From positions 107,663-171,662 of the forward strand of contig JAHRYW010000005.1 in the NCBI GenBank assembly GCA_020621865.1: 64,000 bases of DNA. Reading direction: 5' to 3'. The position numbers were made by a program, and so were the translations under genes. The notes beneath the pieces were generated by a model. The model saw only the letters and a program-made list of their open reading frames with translations, did not search any database and was not told the origin of the DNA. The stretch comes from Betaproteobacteria bacterium (GTDB lineage Bacteria; Pseudomonadota; Gammaproteobacteria; Burkholderiales; Rhodocyclaceae). This document shows, in pieces, positions 1 through 9,973 of the stretch (position 1 is its first letter; each line of letters starts with the position of its first letter).

Positions 1-929
1 TCGCTGGTGGCGATCTTGTTGATCGCGCTGACGGACTCGGAGAGGGCCGGAAAATCGCTCTTGTGGCGCATTCGCCGCAACAGGAATTCGAGCGTCGCCT
101 GCCGGCCGCTGCCGGTCACTGGCGCTTCTTCAGGTTCCAGGTAATTTTCCAGTGCTTCGGCAAACTGCGCCGCGCTCTGGTAACGCAGCGCCGGATCGCG
201 GGCCACGGCTTTTTTCAAAATCGCCTCTAAATTGCCATCGACCGTAGCATTCTCGGGCAGCACCAGATCTTCGTTGGCGACACGCTGCATGATGACCCGG
301 ATGTCGTTGCCGATGAAGGCGCGCTGGCCGGTCAACATCTCGAACAGGATGACACCGGCCGAAAAGACGTCGGATCGCTCACCGGCCTCGCGGCGCAGCA
401 CATACTCCGGCGCCATGTAGGCCGGCGTGCCATTGATTCGCTCCATGCCGTCCGGCGTACCGTCGACCCGCGCCGCAATGCCGAAATCCATCACCCGCGG
501 CGTGCCGTTGTCGTCGAGCAGGATGTTCGACGGCTTCAGGTCGCGGTGGATGATGCCCTGCCCATGCGCATGGGCGACCGCATCAAGAATCGGGCGCAGG
601 ATGCCGATCGCCTTGACCGGCGATAAGGCTCCGCTTTGGCGGAGAAAATCCGCCAGATTCTTGCCCGGCACGCATTCGAAAACCAGGTACAGATCGCCGC
701 CCTGCTCGCCCGCCTCGAAGATCGGCACGATGTTCGGATGGCGCATCTTGCCGACTGTCCGCGCCTCGCTGAGCAGGGTGCGATTCTGCGCCGGATCGGG
801 ATGGGCGAAGTGCATCGTCTTGATGGCGACTTCGCGCTGCAATTGCGGATCAAAACCGAGATAAACGACGCTTTGCGCGCCACGCCCCAACTCCCCCCGG
901 AGTTCAAAACGACCGATGTAACGCGCCAT
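1..929 (-). CDS. Serine/threonine protein kinase (PknB-like), C-terminus beyond window edge
   Basis: Minus-strand frame from ATG at 929: MARYIGRFELRGELGRGAQSVVYLG...HRDLKPSNILLDDNGTPRVMDFGIA...GTPAYMAPE; Hanks-type kinase motifs. The supplied ORF track shows only shadow frames here. Confidence 0.9.
   Translation of the reverse strand, partial: MARYIGRFELRGELGRGAQSVVYLGFDPQLQREVAIKTMHFAHPDPAQNRTLLSEARTVGKMRHPNIVPIFEAGEQGGDLYLVFECVPGKNLADFLRQSGALSPVKAIGILRPILDAVAHAHGQGIIHRDLKPSNILLDDNGTPRVMDFGIAARVDGTPDGMERINGTPAYMAPEYVLRREAGERSDVFSAGVILFEMLTGQRAFIGNDIRVIMQRVANEDLVLPENATVDGNLEAILKKAVARDPALRYQSAAQFAEALENYLEPEEAPVTGSGRQATLEFLLRRMRHKSDFPALSESVSAINKIATS
210..251 (+). repeat. Dispersed uptake-signal-like element, copy 1 (inside kinase CDS)
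   Basis: TTTTTTCAAAATCGCCTCTAAATTGCCATC-GACCGTAGCATT. Confidence 0.75.
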
Positions 930-1357
930 TATTCCGTTTCTTCAACCCAGACCAGATGCGGCACGCCATCCGGGCCTCCGCAGACGACGGCATTTTGCCC
1001 GTAATCGAGGGCCAATGCACAGGCGTCTTCCAGCACCAGATCGGGGACGAAGCAGCTTTCCTCGATCGGCCAGTCACCGGCATCCGGCACATTCTGGCCG
1101 GCATAGGGTTCGTAGTTGCCTTCGATCAGGTCGCATTCCAGCTGCGCCTGACGCTCGGCGTTGATCACCTCGGCGGTTGGCTGCGAGCCGGGATTGTGCG
1201 CAGTGATGATCGCAAAGGCATCGCTGCCGGCCGTTTCCAGCCAGCAGCGCAGCATCTCGCAGGGTTCATCCAGCCGCAGGTCGCAAATGCCGCCGGGCAG
1301 AAACACCCGGTAGGTCGTCGCCCGGTAGGCGACCTCCAGCTCACTCGTCTTCGCCAT
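929..1357 (-). CDS. DUF3293-like hypothetical protein
   Basis: 142 aa ORF, start overlaps rmuC end; AFAIITAHNPGSQ...NAERQAQLE resembles DUF3293. Confidence 0.7.
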   Translation of the reverse strand: MAKTSELEVAYRATTYRVFLPGGICDLRLDEPCEMLRCWLETAGSDAFAIITAHNPGSQPTAEVINAERQAQLECDLIEGNYEPYAGQNVPDAGDWPIEESCFVPDLVLEDACALALDYGQNAVVCGGPDGVPHLVWVEETE

Positions 1358-2675
1358 CGAAATCCGCCACCCCGATCAATTGTTCCGCATCGGCCGCCGG
1401 CAACGCCTCGACCTCCTTCAGCTTGCGCGACAACTGCCGCGTCCGCGTTTCCGCCTTGGCAATGCTGTTGCTCGCTTCGTCCAGCTTCTTTCGGGTATGC
1501 GCCAGCGCCTCGCCGAACTTGCCGAACTCGGTCTTGACGGCGCCGAGCACGGCCCAAACCTCGGCCGAACGCTGCTCGATGGCCAGCGTCCTAAAGCCCA
1601 TCTGCAGGCTGTTGAGCAGTGCCGCCAACGTCGTCGGCCCAGCCAGGCTGACCCGGTAGTCGCGCTGCAAGGTTTCGGCCAGTCCTGGCCGGCGCAGCGC
1701 CTCGGCATAGAGGCCTTCGAGCGGCAGGTAGAGCATCGCAAAGTCAGTCGTGTGCGGCGGCGAGACGTACTTCTCGTGGATGCTCTTCGCCTCGTTTTTC
1801 AGGCGCGTTTCGATGGCCCGCGAGGCCTCCTCGACGGCTGCAGGATCGGCCCGCTCCTGGGCGTCGAGCAGGCGCTGGTAATCCTCGATCGGATACTTGG
1901 CGTCGATCGGCAGCCACACCACGGCGCCGTCGTCCTTGCCCGGCAGGCGGATGGCGAAATCGACCCGCTCGTTGCTGCCCGGACGGGTCGCTACATTGGC
2001 GGCGAACTGGTCGGCGGTCAGCAACTGCTCAAGCAGCGCCGACAACTGCACCTCGCCCCAGGTGCCGCGCGTTTTCACATTGGTCAGCACGCGCTTCAGG
2101 TCGCCGACGCCGGCAGCCAACGTCTGCATCTCGCCCAGCCCGCGATGGACCTGCTCCAGCCGGTCGCTGACCAGCTTGAACGACTCGCCCAGGCGTTGCT
2201 CCAGCGTCGCGTGGAGTTTCTCGTCGACGGTGCGGCGCATCTCTTCCAACTTGTTGGCGTTATCGGCCTGGATCGCCGTCAGGCGCCCCTCGACGGTCAG
2301 CTTCAGACGTTCGAAACGCTCGTCGAGGCCAAGCGAGAAGCGGTTCAGCTCGCGGGCGAAGGCTTCCAGCCGCTCCGCCTGCAGGGTGCCGAACTGACCG
2401 ACCTGCGTCGTCACCGCCTGGCTCAGCAGATTGGCCGACTGCGCCCGCTCCTCACGGTCGCGGAAGGCCTCCTCGGCATCCTCGCGCCGGCCGCGCGCCA
2501 GCTCCTCGCGCAGTTCACGTTCGAGGCGCATCAAGCCTTTTTCTTGCGTCTCCTGCAAGGCCCGGAAGCGCGCTTCGTCGTCCTGTCGCCGATTGCCGCG
2601 CATCAACAAAGCCACCTGCAGCAGGATGACCACCACCATGCCGGCCACCAGGGCCAGCCCCATCGCTTCACTCAT
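1341..2675 (-). CDS. rmuC: DNA recombination protein RmuC
   Basis: 444 aa, N-terminal TM, coiled coil, then TRGTWGEVQLSALLEQLL...LPIDAKYPIEDYQRL...GPTTLAALLNSLQMGFRTLAIEQRS. Confidence 0.93.
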   Translation of the reverse strand: MSEAMGLALVAGMVVVILLQVALLMRGNRRQDDEARFRALQETQEKGLMRLERELREELARGRREDAEEAFRDREERAQSANLLSQAVTTQVGQFGTLQAERLEAFARELNRFSLGLDERFERLKLTVEGRLTAIQADNANKLEEMRRTVDEKLHATLEQRLGESFKLVSDRLEQVHRGLGEMQTLAAGVGDLKRVLTNVKTRGTWGEVQLSALLEQLLTADQFAANVATRPGSNERVDFAIRLPGKDDGAVVWLPIDAKYPIEDYQRLLDAQERADPAAVEEASRAIETRLKNEAKSIHEKYVSPPHTTDFAMLYLPLEGLYAEALRRPGLAETLQRDYRVSLAGPTTLAALLNSLQMGFRTLAIEQRSAEVWAVLGAVKTEFGKFGEALAHTRKKLDEASNSIAKAETRTRQLSRKLKEVEALPAADAEQLIGVADFDGEDE

Positions 2676-2682
2676 TGTCAGC

Positions 2683-5600
2683 TCACTTCAGGGAGAAATC
2701 GGCGCGGCTGGCCTTCGCCCCGCCATTCTTGTCCTTATCGTCCGCCTCGACCTTCGGCGGCAGCAGGAAAATCCGTTCCGGCGGCACCTTGCCCTGCTCG
2801 ACCAGCCAGGCCTGGACCGTCTCGGCCCGCCGCGTCGCCAGCGCCCTCAGATCGTCGTCGCTGGCCGGGAAATTGGTCAGCATCAGCTTTTCCATTTCCT
2901 CAACCGGCAGTTCCTTCTGCAGGCCGATCATGTTGCGCGGCTTGGGGAACTTCGCTTCCTTGTAGGCCCGGGTCAAATAGACCTTGGTCTCCTCGGGTGC
3001 AATGACGATGTCGTCGAGCGATTTGCCTTCGCCGGACTTCTTCAGGTCTTTCAGTTTTTCGGCTTTCATCGCCCGTGCGATGGTGGCGCGCTTGATGCCT
3101 TCCTTGTCGGCTTCCGGATCGGCCCGGCCGGTGATTTCCAGCTTCAGCGAATTGCGCTCGTTGAGCGCCTTGGCCAGGGCTTCCAGCTTCTTGCCGGCCG
3201 CCTCGTTGATCGCCGCATAGCCGGCGACGAACTCGACGTTGGACAACTCGTCGCCACCGCCGAACAGGGAGCCGAGCAGCGCGAACGGCGAGGTCACCGC
3301 CTTGACGAAGAGATTGACGATAACCTTGATGACCAGGCCGCCAATCGAGAATTGCGGGTCGTCGAGGGAACCGGAAATCGGCAGGTTCAGGTCGATCTCG
3401 CCGCGGTTGTTCTTGAGCAGCGAAATGGCCAGGTTGACCGGGAGCTTGGTCGCATCCGGACTTTCGATCTTCTCGCCGAAAGTGAACTGGTCGATGAACA
3501 GGCGGTTTTCGGCCGCCAACTGGTTGTTCTCCAGTTTGTAGGCAACGTTCAGCGACAGTTTGCCCTTCTCGATCGCGTAGCCGGCGTATTTGCCGGAATA
3601 CGGGGAGAAACCGACCATATCCACGCCGGTGATGTCGGCCTTGAGGTCGAGGTAGGACTTGGCGGCCAGCGGATTCAGCTTGGCCAGGATCTGGACCGGT
3701 GCCGAGTTGGCATACTTGCCGCGAATCTCCAGGTCGGCCACGGTGTCGGCCGCCGATGACAGGCCAGTGACCCGCCCGCCCAGCTTGGTCAGGTTGACCG
3801 TGTAGTTGGGCTTGACGAAAAAGTCCGAGAAATTGACCGAGCCGTTCTGCAGCGTGATCTTGGCTATCTTGATCGGCACTGGCGGTTTGGCCGCCACGCT
3901 CTCCTTGCCGGCTTGCTTGCCGACTTCCTTGACTGCCGGCTTGGCATCGGCCAGCTTGGTCTCACCCGCCTTGACCTCCGGCTTGCTCGCATCCTTGACC
4001 GGCGCCGCTTCGCCGGCCGGCTTCTTGACGATGTCCGCGACGTTAAGCCGGCCTTCCTTGTTGAGGATCAGGCGCGAGTAGAAATCGGTCAGGGCGATTT
4101 CGCCGATATTGATCGCCATCGGCTCCAGGCGGAAATCAATACCGCCGAAATACAGCGATTTCCATTTCAGGAAATCCGCACTGTTCTGCTTGTCGACGGC
4201 AACCAGATCGCCCAGCGTAAAGGAGCCCTTGTAAGCAGCTTTCAGGCCGGCGGAATCGAGCTTGGCCGCGAGTTCGCCTTTGTTGGAGGCGAGGCCGCGG
4301 GTCAGCGAAACATTGAGGAACTGGCCGAAATACGGCTCGACCGGGACCAGCGGAATGCCCACCGTCTCAAGCTTGAGCGCCACGTCGAGCGGAAAGAGCT
4401 GCAAGCTGCCGTCGACCGTCAGGCTACCCTTCTTGTTGATCTGGCTCTTCAGCGCAATCGTGCCCTTCTTGTTCGGCTCGTTGGTCAGGCCCTGGGCGAC
4501 CAGGTTGAAGCCTTCAATCTCCTGCACCGCGGCCGGCTGTGTCGCCTGGTCGTCGAAGCGTAAGCCGAGATCATCGATACTCAGCTTGCCGACCTTGCCG
4601 ATCCACGCCTGTTTGCTCTCGGCCTTGGCTGGCGCCTTGGCCTTGCCATCGTTGCGGACCGTGGTGGCGCGGGCGGTTTTCAGCGCCGGCGGGCTGACCC
4701 ATTCGATCTTGCCGTCCTTGCTACGCTGCATGCGGGCACGGGTGCCGCGGTTGATCACCTCGGCGATATCGACGCGATGCGCCGCCAGGTCGACGCTGAT
4801 TCCCTTGAAAGCCATGTTTTCGACACGCAAGCGTTCGCCGAAATCAACCTGGTAACTGACCTCGCTGATCGCGAGCGGCTCGGCCATTTTGCTGTCGACC
4901 TTGCCGACACTGACCTGCAGCTTGCGCACCTGGCCTTCGACCGGCGTCGGAGTGGATTCGTCCTGCCAGCGGATCAGGCCATTGGTCAGCGCCACCCCAC
5001 CCAAGGACCACGCGAAGGGCTTGGCTGCTTCCGCTTGCGGGGCCGGTGCATCGGCCGCCGGCGCCTTGGCCAGTTTATCCAGCAAGCGCAGGACATTGAA
5101 CTCGCCCTGGCGATTGACGGCCAGCGAAACCTCCAGGCCATCGAGCGCAATCTGCTTGATTGCGACCAGACGGTTGATCGGATCGGCATTCTCCACCTCG
5201 ATATCGAGCCGCTTCCAGCCGGCCAGCGCCCGGCCGTCGCTTTCGGTCACGGCCAGACCGGAGAGGTGCAAGGCGCCGACTACGGACACCGAATAGACCT
5301 GATCGGAAACCTCCCTGAACATCGCCTTCAGTTCGCTGTCGAGCAGGCCGGCAGTCAGGCGGAAGGGCAGCGAATCGGGCAGATAGGGCTGCAAGCCGGC
5401 CAGGTCAAAGCGATCCAGGTCGAGGTTCAGTTGGCTTTCGCGGGACTCCGAGAACGGTTTGCTGTCCCCGGTCAGGGCCAGCGGCGAGCCGTTGATCACG
5501 GCCGAAAACGAAGGCTTGACGACAATCTCCGCCTGATAGGGCAGGCTGGAAACGAAAGGCAGCGCCAGGTTGATATCGCTGACGGTATGCTGCTTGCCCT

Positions 5601-6135
5601 TGGGCTGGTCATCAAAGACGATCTTGCCGTTGATCAACTGGATGTTGTTGATCGAAAAACGGGGCGTTCCCTTTTCCGGCTCGTCTTTCGGCTTCATCCA
5701 CTCGTCGAGCAGGTCGGAAATGTCGTAGCGTCCCTCGGCAACGCGGCTGACGGCAAGCCGCGGCCCCTGCAGCCGGATCTCGTCGACGACGACCGCCAGT
5801 TTGAAAATCGAGGCCGAGGAGACATTGACGAAAAGCTCATCGAAGCCGACGACCTCTTTGCCCTCTTCGGTCTTGACCGAGAAGCCGTTGACCCGGGCAG
5901 ACAAACCGTAGGGGTTGATGTCGATGCCATCGATGCTGACCTGGCGATGCAACTCAGTCGAGAGTTGCTTCAGCAAAATGGATTTGAGCAGGGGCGGCGC
6001 GGCAAAAAAACCAAAAAGACCGAAAACCAGCAGAAAACCACCCAGCCATTTACCGATTTTGACGCTGCGAGGGGATTTCAGCGCCGCAGAAAGGCGTGAC
6101 ATTGTTACGGAATTGCTTGCAGTCTGCTCTGCCAT
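2683..6135 (-). CDS. DUF748/AsmA-like large envelope protein
   Basis: About 1150 aa, N-terminal TM, AsmA/DUF748-type repeats, C-terminal OmpA-like segment (LEITGRADPEADKEGIKRA). Confidence 0.85.
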   Translation of the reverse strand: MAEQTASNSVTMSRLSAALKSPRSVKIGKWLGGFLLVFGLFGFFAAPPLLKSILLKQLSTELHRQVSIDGIDINPYGLSARVNGFSVKTEEGKEVVGFDELFVNVSSASIFKLAVVVDEIRLQGPRLAVSRVAEGRYDISDLLDEWMKPKDEPEKGTPRFSINNIQLINGKIVFDDQPKGKQHTVSDINLALPFVSSLPYQAEIVVKPSFSAVINGSPLALTGDSKPFSESRESQLNLDLDRFDLAGLQPYLPDSLPFRLTAGLLDSELKAMFREVSDQVYSVSVVGALHLSGLAVTESDGRALAGWKRLDIEVENADPINRLVAIKQIALDGLEVSLAVNRQGEFNVLRLLDKLAKAPAADAPAPQAEAAKPFAWSLGGVALTNGLIRWQDESTPTPVEGQVRKLQVSVGKVDSKMAEPLAISEVSYQVDFGERLRVENMAFKGISVDLAAHRVDIAEVINRGTRARMQRSKDGKIEWVSPPALKTARATTVRNDGKAKAPAKAESKQAWIGKVGKLSIDDLGLRFDDQATQPAAVQEIEGFNLVAQGLTNEPNKKGTIALKSQINKKGSLTVDGSLQLFPLDVALKLETVGIPLVPVEPYFGQFLNVSLTRGLASNKGELAAKLDSAGLKAAYKGSFTLGDLVAVDKQNSADFLKWKSLYFGGIDFRLEPMAINIGEIALTDFYSRLILNKEGRLNVADIVKKPAGEAAPVKDASKPEVKAGETKLADAKPAVKEVGKQAGKESVAAKPPVPIKIAKITLQNGSVNFSDFFVKPNYTVNLTKLGGRVTGLSSAADTVADLEIRGKYANSAPVQILAKLNPLAAKSYLDLKADITGVDMVGFSPYSGKYAGYAIEKGKLSLNVAYKLENNQLAAENRLFIDQFTFGEKIESPDATKLPVNLAISLLKNNRGEIDLNLPISGSLDDPQFSIGGLVIKVIVNLFVKAVTSPFALLGSLFGGGDELSNVEFVAGYAAINEAAGKKLEALAKALNERNSLKLEITGRADPEADKEGIKRATIARAMKAEKLKDLKKSGEGKSLDDIVIAPEETKVYLTRAYKEAKFPKPRNMIGLQKELPVEEMEKLMLTNFPASDDDLRALATRRAETVQAWLVEQGKVPPERIFLLPPKVEADDKDKNGGAKASRADFSLK

Positions 6136-6209
6136 GATATTCTGCCCCGATTGCTTTATATCGGTTAAATTTAGCACACCGGCACCACACCAAACTCAGT
6201 AAAAATTAC

Positions 6210-6608
6210 ATGAAGTGGATCGTTGAGGACATCGCGCGAGCTCTGGAACAGCTCAAACTCTGGCAAACCTGGCTGGTTATCGGCCTGCTCGCCATGTTCG
6301 CCGGACTGGCCTATCTGGTCGGCAGCTTTGCCTTCCGGACCGATGCCGTCCTGATATTCCTGAATCGCACGGTCGGTTCCTGCCGCGAACTGAACAATGG
6401 CTCGATTATCTTCATGTTCTGCGGAATGATCTTCTTCCTGTTCACTGCCGTACTGACTCTGGGCGAACTGCAAAGCTACTTCGATTTCCAGGAACGTAAG
6501 GCCTATCACCAGTCCAGGCTAGCCCTGCGCTGGGGCATTTTCTGGGGCTGCACTGCCATTGTGATCGCCATCGCGGCGCTGATATTTTTCAATCAATACT
6601 GCCGCTAG
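6210..6608 (+). CDS. Small membrane protein, unknown function
   Basis: 132 aa ORF with three predicted hydrophobic segments. Confidence 0.6.
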   Translation: MKWIVEDIARALEQLKLWQTWLVIGLLAMFAGLAYLVGSFAFRTDAVLIFLNRTVGSCRELNNGSIIFMFCGMIFFLFTAVLTLGELQSYFDFQERKAYHQSRLALRWGIFWGCTAIVIAIAALIFFNQYCR

Positions 6609-6636
6609 ACTGCATCGATCGCCCACGCCCGCCGCC

Positions 6637-7578
6637 ATGAAAATCCTCGTCGTCGAAGACAATCGCCCCAGCCTTGACGCACTGCTCCAGTCCGTCCGGC
6701 ACTTCGGCGCAGCGGCCATCCCGGCGGAAAGCGGTGGCGCCGCGCTGGCGGCATTCGCCAGCGAGCGGCCAGACCTGGTGCTGCTCGACAGCGCCCTGCC
6801 GGACATCAGCGGCTTCGAAGTCGCGCAGAAAATTCGCGCCCAGGAAACCCCGGGCGACTGGACGCCGATCATTTTCCTGTCCTCGCCGGATGACGAGGCG
6901 GGTATCGAAAAAGGCATCGCAGCCGGGGGCGACGACTATCTGCACAAGCCGTTCAGCGAAATCGTGCTCGGTGCCAAAATTCGCGCCATGCAGCGACTCG
7001 TGCTGATGCGCGCTTCACTGCTTGCCCTGACCCGCAAACTCGATGCGACCAATCAGGAACTGCAGCGTATTTCGTTGATGGACGGCCTGACCGGTGTCGC
7101 CAACCGCCGCTATTTCGACGAAACCATTTCCGTCGAATGGCGCCGTGCTCGTCGCCACTCGAACAGCATGGCCGTGATGATGTTCGACATCGATCATTTC
7201 AAGCTTTACAACGACACCTACGGGCACTTGGCCGGTGACGAATGCCTGCGCCGGATCGCCGCGACTATCCGCCAGAACACCGCACGCCCCTCCGACCTGG
7301 TCGCCCGCTACGACGGCAAGGAATTTGCCGTGATCCTGCCTGAAACGACCATCGGCGGCGCGGTGCTGGTGGCCGAAAAAATTCGCCAGGCTATCCACGA
7401 CCTGAACATTCCGCAGGCGCCAGGTTCCAGCGACCGCATCACGCTCAGCATCGGTGTCGCCTCGGCCGCGCCGGGTTTCGACAATCCGCCGGACGACCTG
7501 ATCCACGCCGCCGACCAGGCACTACGCCGGGCCAAGGCCGAAGGGCGGGATCGCATCTGCCGCGCCGACGCTGCCTGA
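6637..7578 (+). CDS. Response regulator with GGDEF-family domain, degenerate signature (DGKEF)
   Basis: REC domain (MKILVVEDNRPSLDALL...LVLLDSALPDISG) plus GGDEF domain (DGLTGVANRRYFDE...RYDGKEFAVILPET). Confidence 0.9.
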   Translation: MKILVVEDNRPSLDALLQSVRHFGAAAIPAESGGAALAAFASERPDLVLLDSALPDISGFEVAQKIRAQETPGDWTPIIFLSSPDDEAGIEKGIAAGGDDYLHKPFSEIVLGAKIRAMQRLVLMRASLLALTRKLDATNQELQRISLMDGLTGVANRRYFDETISVEWRRARRHSNSMAVMMFDIDHFKLYNDTYGHLAGDECLRRIAATIRQNTARPSDLVARYDGKEFAVILPETTIGGAVLVAEKIRQAIHDLNIPQAPGSSDRITLSIGVASAAPGFDNPPDDLIHAADQALRRAKAEGRDRICRADAA

Positions 7579-7590
7579 ATTAGATAGAAC

Positions 7591-7992
7591 ATGAGCAAAA
7601 AACGCCTTTCCGTCATCATTGCCGACGACAACGACATGATGCGCAGCATCCTGCGCGGCATGCTGCGCGGCGAGGAATACGACGTCATCGGCGAAGCCCG
7701 TAACGGCCTGTCCGCCGTCGAAATGATCGAACGGCTGAGGCCCGATATCGTCTGCATGGACGTCGTGATGCCGGAGAAAAACGGTGTCGAGGCGCTGTCC
7801 GAAATCAAGGCCAAGCTTCCTGAAACCGAGGTCATCATGGTGACCAGCAACTCCGACCCGGAAACCGTTCAGGAATCGATCCAGAACGGGGCCAGTGGCT
7901 TCATCATCAAGCCTTTTAACGCTGCCCGCGTGCTCGATACGCTGGAAAAGATCGGCAACCGGATACGCCAGCGCAAGCCTTCAGCCGGCTAA
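7591..7992 (+). CDS. CheY-like single-domain response regulator
   Basis: MSKKRLSVIIADDNDMMRSILRGMLRGEEYDVIGEARNG...VCMDVVMPEKNGVEAL...MVTSNSD...FIIKPF. Confidence 0.9.
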   Translation: MSKKRLSVIIADDNDMMRSILRGMLRGEEYDVIGEARNGLSAVEMIERLRPDIVCMDVVMPEKNGVEALSEIKAKLPETEVIMVTSNSDPETVQESIQNGASGFIIKPFNAARVLDTLEKIGNRIRQRKPSAG

Positions 7993-8023
7993 AAAGCGCA
8001 GCCGGGCTTGCCGCAAGGCCGGC

Positions 8024-8803
8024 CTAAAAGTTGTTCCGCCATTCGCGGATAAATTTGAAAATTGCCGTTTTTTTGCCGCTTACCGTAGCATTTTGCTGTC
8101 TTGCTGCAGCGATCACGTCCGCTTCCGTGCACCGCAAGAAGGGGTTGGTTGCCTTCTCCTCGCCCAGGGTCGACGGCACGCTCGGCCGGCCGGCGGCACG
8201 CAGCGCGGCGACCCGGGCAATCCGCTCGCGCAATGCCAGGTTGTCCGGTTCGACGGCGAGCGCGAAGCGCAGGTTCATCTCGGTATATTCGTGGGCACAG
8301 TAGATCAGCGTGTCGTCGGGTAAGGCAGCAATGCAGTCGAGCGACGCCGACATCTGTTCCGGCGTGCCTTCGAACAGCCGGCCGCAACCGGCGCCGAACA
8401 GTGTATCGCCGCAGAACAAGCGGCCTGTTGCATAGTAGGCAAGATGCCCGAGCGTATGACCGGGGACCGCCAGAACATCGACCGGCGTACCAAGAATCTC
8501 CAGGCGCTCGCCACCGCTCAGGGGGTGGGTGCAGCCTGTGATAGACTCGTTGCCCGGTGCGTAGACCGCCACCGGCCAGCACGCTTTCAGCTCGGCAACC
8601 CCGCCCTGATGATCGGCGTGGTGATGGGTGATCAGGATGCCTTCGAGCGTCAGCCCCTCGGCCTGCAGGCGCGCCTGGACGGGCGCGGCATCGCCGGGGT
8701 CGACGACAACGGCGCGCTGGCCCCGGGTCAGCAGCCAGATGTAATTGTCCTTGAATGCGGGAATGAACGACACGTCAAACATGCCGGAACTATCGAGCGA
8801 CAC
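8024..8803 (-). CDS. gloB: Hydroxyacylglutathione hydrolase (glyoxalase II)
   Basis: Metallo-beta-lactamase fold motif THHHADHQGGV; AVPGHTLGHLAYY; YCAHEYTEMNLRFAL. Confidence 0.93.
   Translation of the reverse strand: MSLDSSGMFDVSFIPAFKDNYIWLLTRGQRAVVVDPGDAAPVQARLQAEGLTLEGILITHHHADHQGGVAELKACWPVAVYAPGNESITGCTHPLSGGERLEILGTPVDVLAVPGHTLGHLAYYATGRLFCGDTLFGAGCGRLFEGTPEQMSASLDCIAALPDDTLIYCAHEYTEMNLRFALAVEPDNLALRERIARVAALRAAGRPSVPSTLGEEKATNPFLRCTEADVIAAARQQNATVSGKKTAIFKFIREWRNNF
8051..8092 (+). repeat. Dispersed uptake-signal-like element, copy 2 (inside gloB 3' end)
   Basis: AAATTTGAAAATTGCCGTTTTTTTGCCGCT-TACCGTAGCATT. Confidence 0.85.
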
Positions 8804-9539
8804 GCCCCGGATGTCAATTCCCGGACTGGAGGCCTGGCTGGCCTCCGCCCCCGGCCGCTACGTGCTGGACTGGGAACAGCGCCAGCTCGATGCCGTGGTC
8901 GCCGACATCTTTGGCTTCAATGCGCTGCAGATCGGTCTGCCGCAAGGCGACTTCCTTCGCGCTAACCGCATTCCGCTGCGCCAGAAAGCCGGTTGCCAGG
9001 GCGCGGTCGATGTCCTGTGCGATGCCACCGCCCTGCCCTTCGCCTCGAACAGCACCGATCTCGTCGTCCTGCCGCATGTGCTCGAATTCAGCGACGAGCC
9101 GCACCAGATCCTGCGCGAAGTGGAACGCATCCTGATCCCCGAAGGCCAGGTCATCGTCGTCGGCTTCAACCCGCTGTCGCTGTGGGGCATGAAGCGAAAA
9201 ATCGACCGCAGCGGCGAATTCCCGTGGAACGGCAGCTACCTGTCGCTGAATCGCCTCAAGGACTGGCTGCAACTGCTCGGCTTCGAGGTCGACCGCGGCC
9301 AGCTGGGCTGCTACGTGCCGCCGTTCGATCAGCTGAAATGGCTGCAGAACTGGCGCTTCATCGAAAACGCCAGCAACCGCTGGTGGAATTTCTCCGGCGG
9401 CGTCTACGTGCTGCGTGCCATCAAGCGCACGCACGGCATGCGGCTGATCACGCCGAAATGGAAAACCCAGGGCGTACGTGCCAAGGCGCTGCGTCCGATT
9501 GCACAGAAGGAAGGCCAATGGCCACTGAAGAAACCGTAG
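8781..9539 (+). CDS. SAM-dependent methyltransferase
   Basis: [61 protein letters not shown]. Confidence 0.85.
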   Translation: MPELSSDTPRMSIPGLEAWLASAPGRYVLDWEQRQLDAVVADIFGFNALQIGLPQGDFLRANRIPLRQKAGCQGAVDVLCDATALPFASNSTDLVVLPHVLEFSDEPHQILREVERILIPEGQVIVVGFNPLSLWGMKRKIDRSGEFPWNGSYLSLNRLKDWLQLLGFEVDRGQLGCYVPPFDQLKWLQNWRFIENASNRWWNFSGGVYVLRAIKRTHGMRLITPKWKTQGVRAKALRPIAQKEGQWPLKKP

Positions 9540-9973
9540 AAATCTTTACCGATGGCGCCTGCAAGGGCAATCCCGGCCCCGGCGGCTGGGGCGCCATCCT
9601 GCGCCTCGGGCCGCACGAGAAGGAACTGTGGGGTGGCGAGAAGGAAACCACCAACAATCGCATGGAACTGACCGCCGCCATCCGCGCCATTGAAGCGATG
9701 AAGCGCCCGGTCGCCGGCAAGATCTACACCGACTCGCAATACGTGCTGAAGGGCATCAACGAGTGGATTCACGGCTGGAAGCGCAACGGCTGGAAGACGG
9801 CCGACAAGAAGCCGGTCAAGAATGCCGACCTGTGGCAGCAGCTCGATGCCGAAGTCAAGAAGCACAAGCTGGAGTGGGTCTGGGTCAAGGGCCATGCCGG
9901 CCACCCGGAAAACGAACGCGCCGACGCCCTGGCCAATCGCGGCATCGAAGAACTGAACAAGGAAGCGGCATGA
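9518..9973 (+). CDS. rnhA: Ribonuclease HI
   Basis: [31 protein letters not shown]...[10 protein letters not shown]...[11 protein letters not shown]...[17 protein letters not shown]. Confidence 0.97.
   Translation: MATEETVEIFTDGACKGNPGPGGWGAILRLGPHEKELWGGEKETTNNRMELTAAIRAIEAMKRPVAGKIYTDSQYVLKGINEWIHGWKRNGWKTADKKPVKNADLWQQLDAEVKKHKLEWVWVKGHAGHPENERADALANRGIEELNKEAA

Noticed and set aside
1380-3005. 541-aa plus-strand ORF (and similar long ORFs at 4777-6099, 14440-15777, 17898-19253, 44982-46649)
   Set aside because: All lie opposite well-supported genes (rmuC, DUF748, regB, antiporter, REC-PAS-GGDEF-EAL) and have low-complexity shadow composition.
8051-8092. Dispersed motif as a classical REP/BIME palindrome (contains GTAG)
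   Set aside because: No conserved hairpin: the GC-rich segments around the T-run pair in copy 4 but not in copy 2. Conservation is in the core and the A/T tract spacing, not in a stem.
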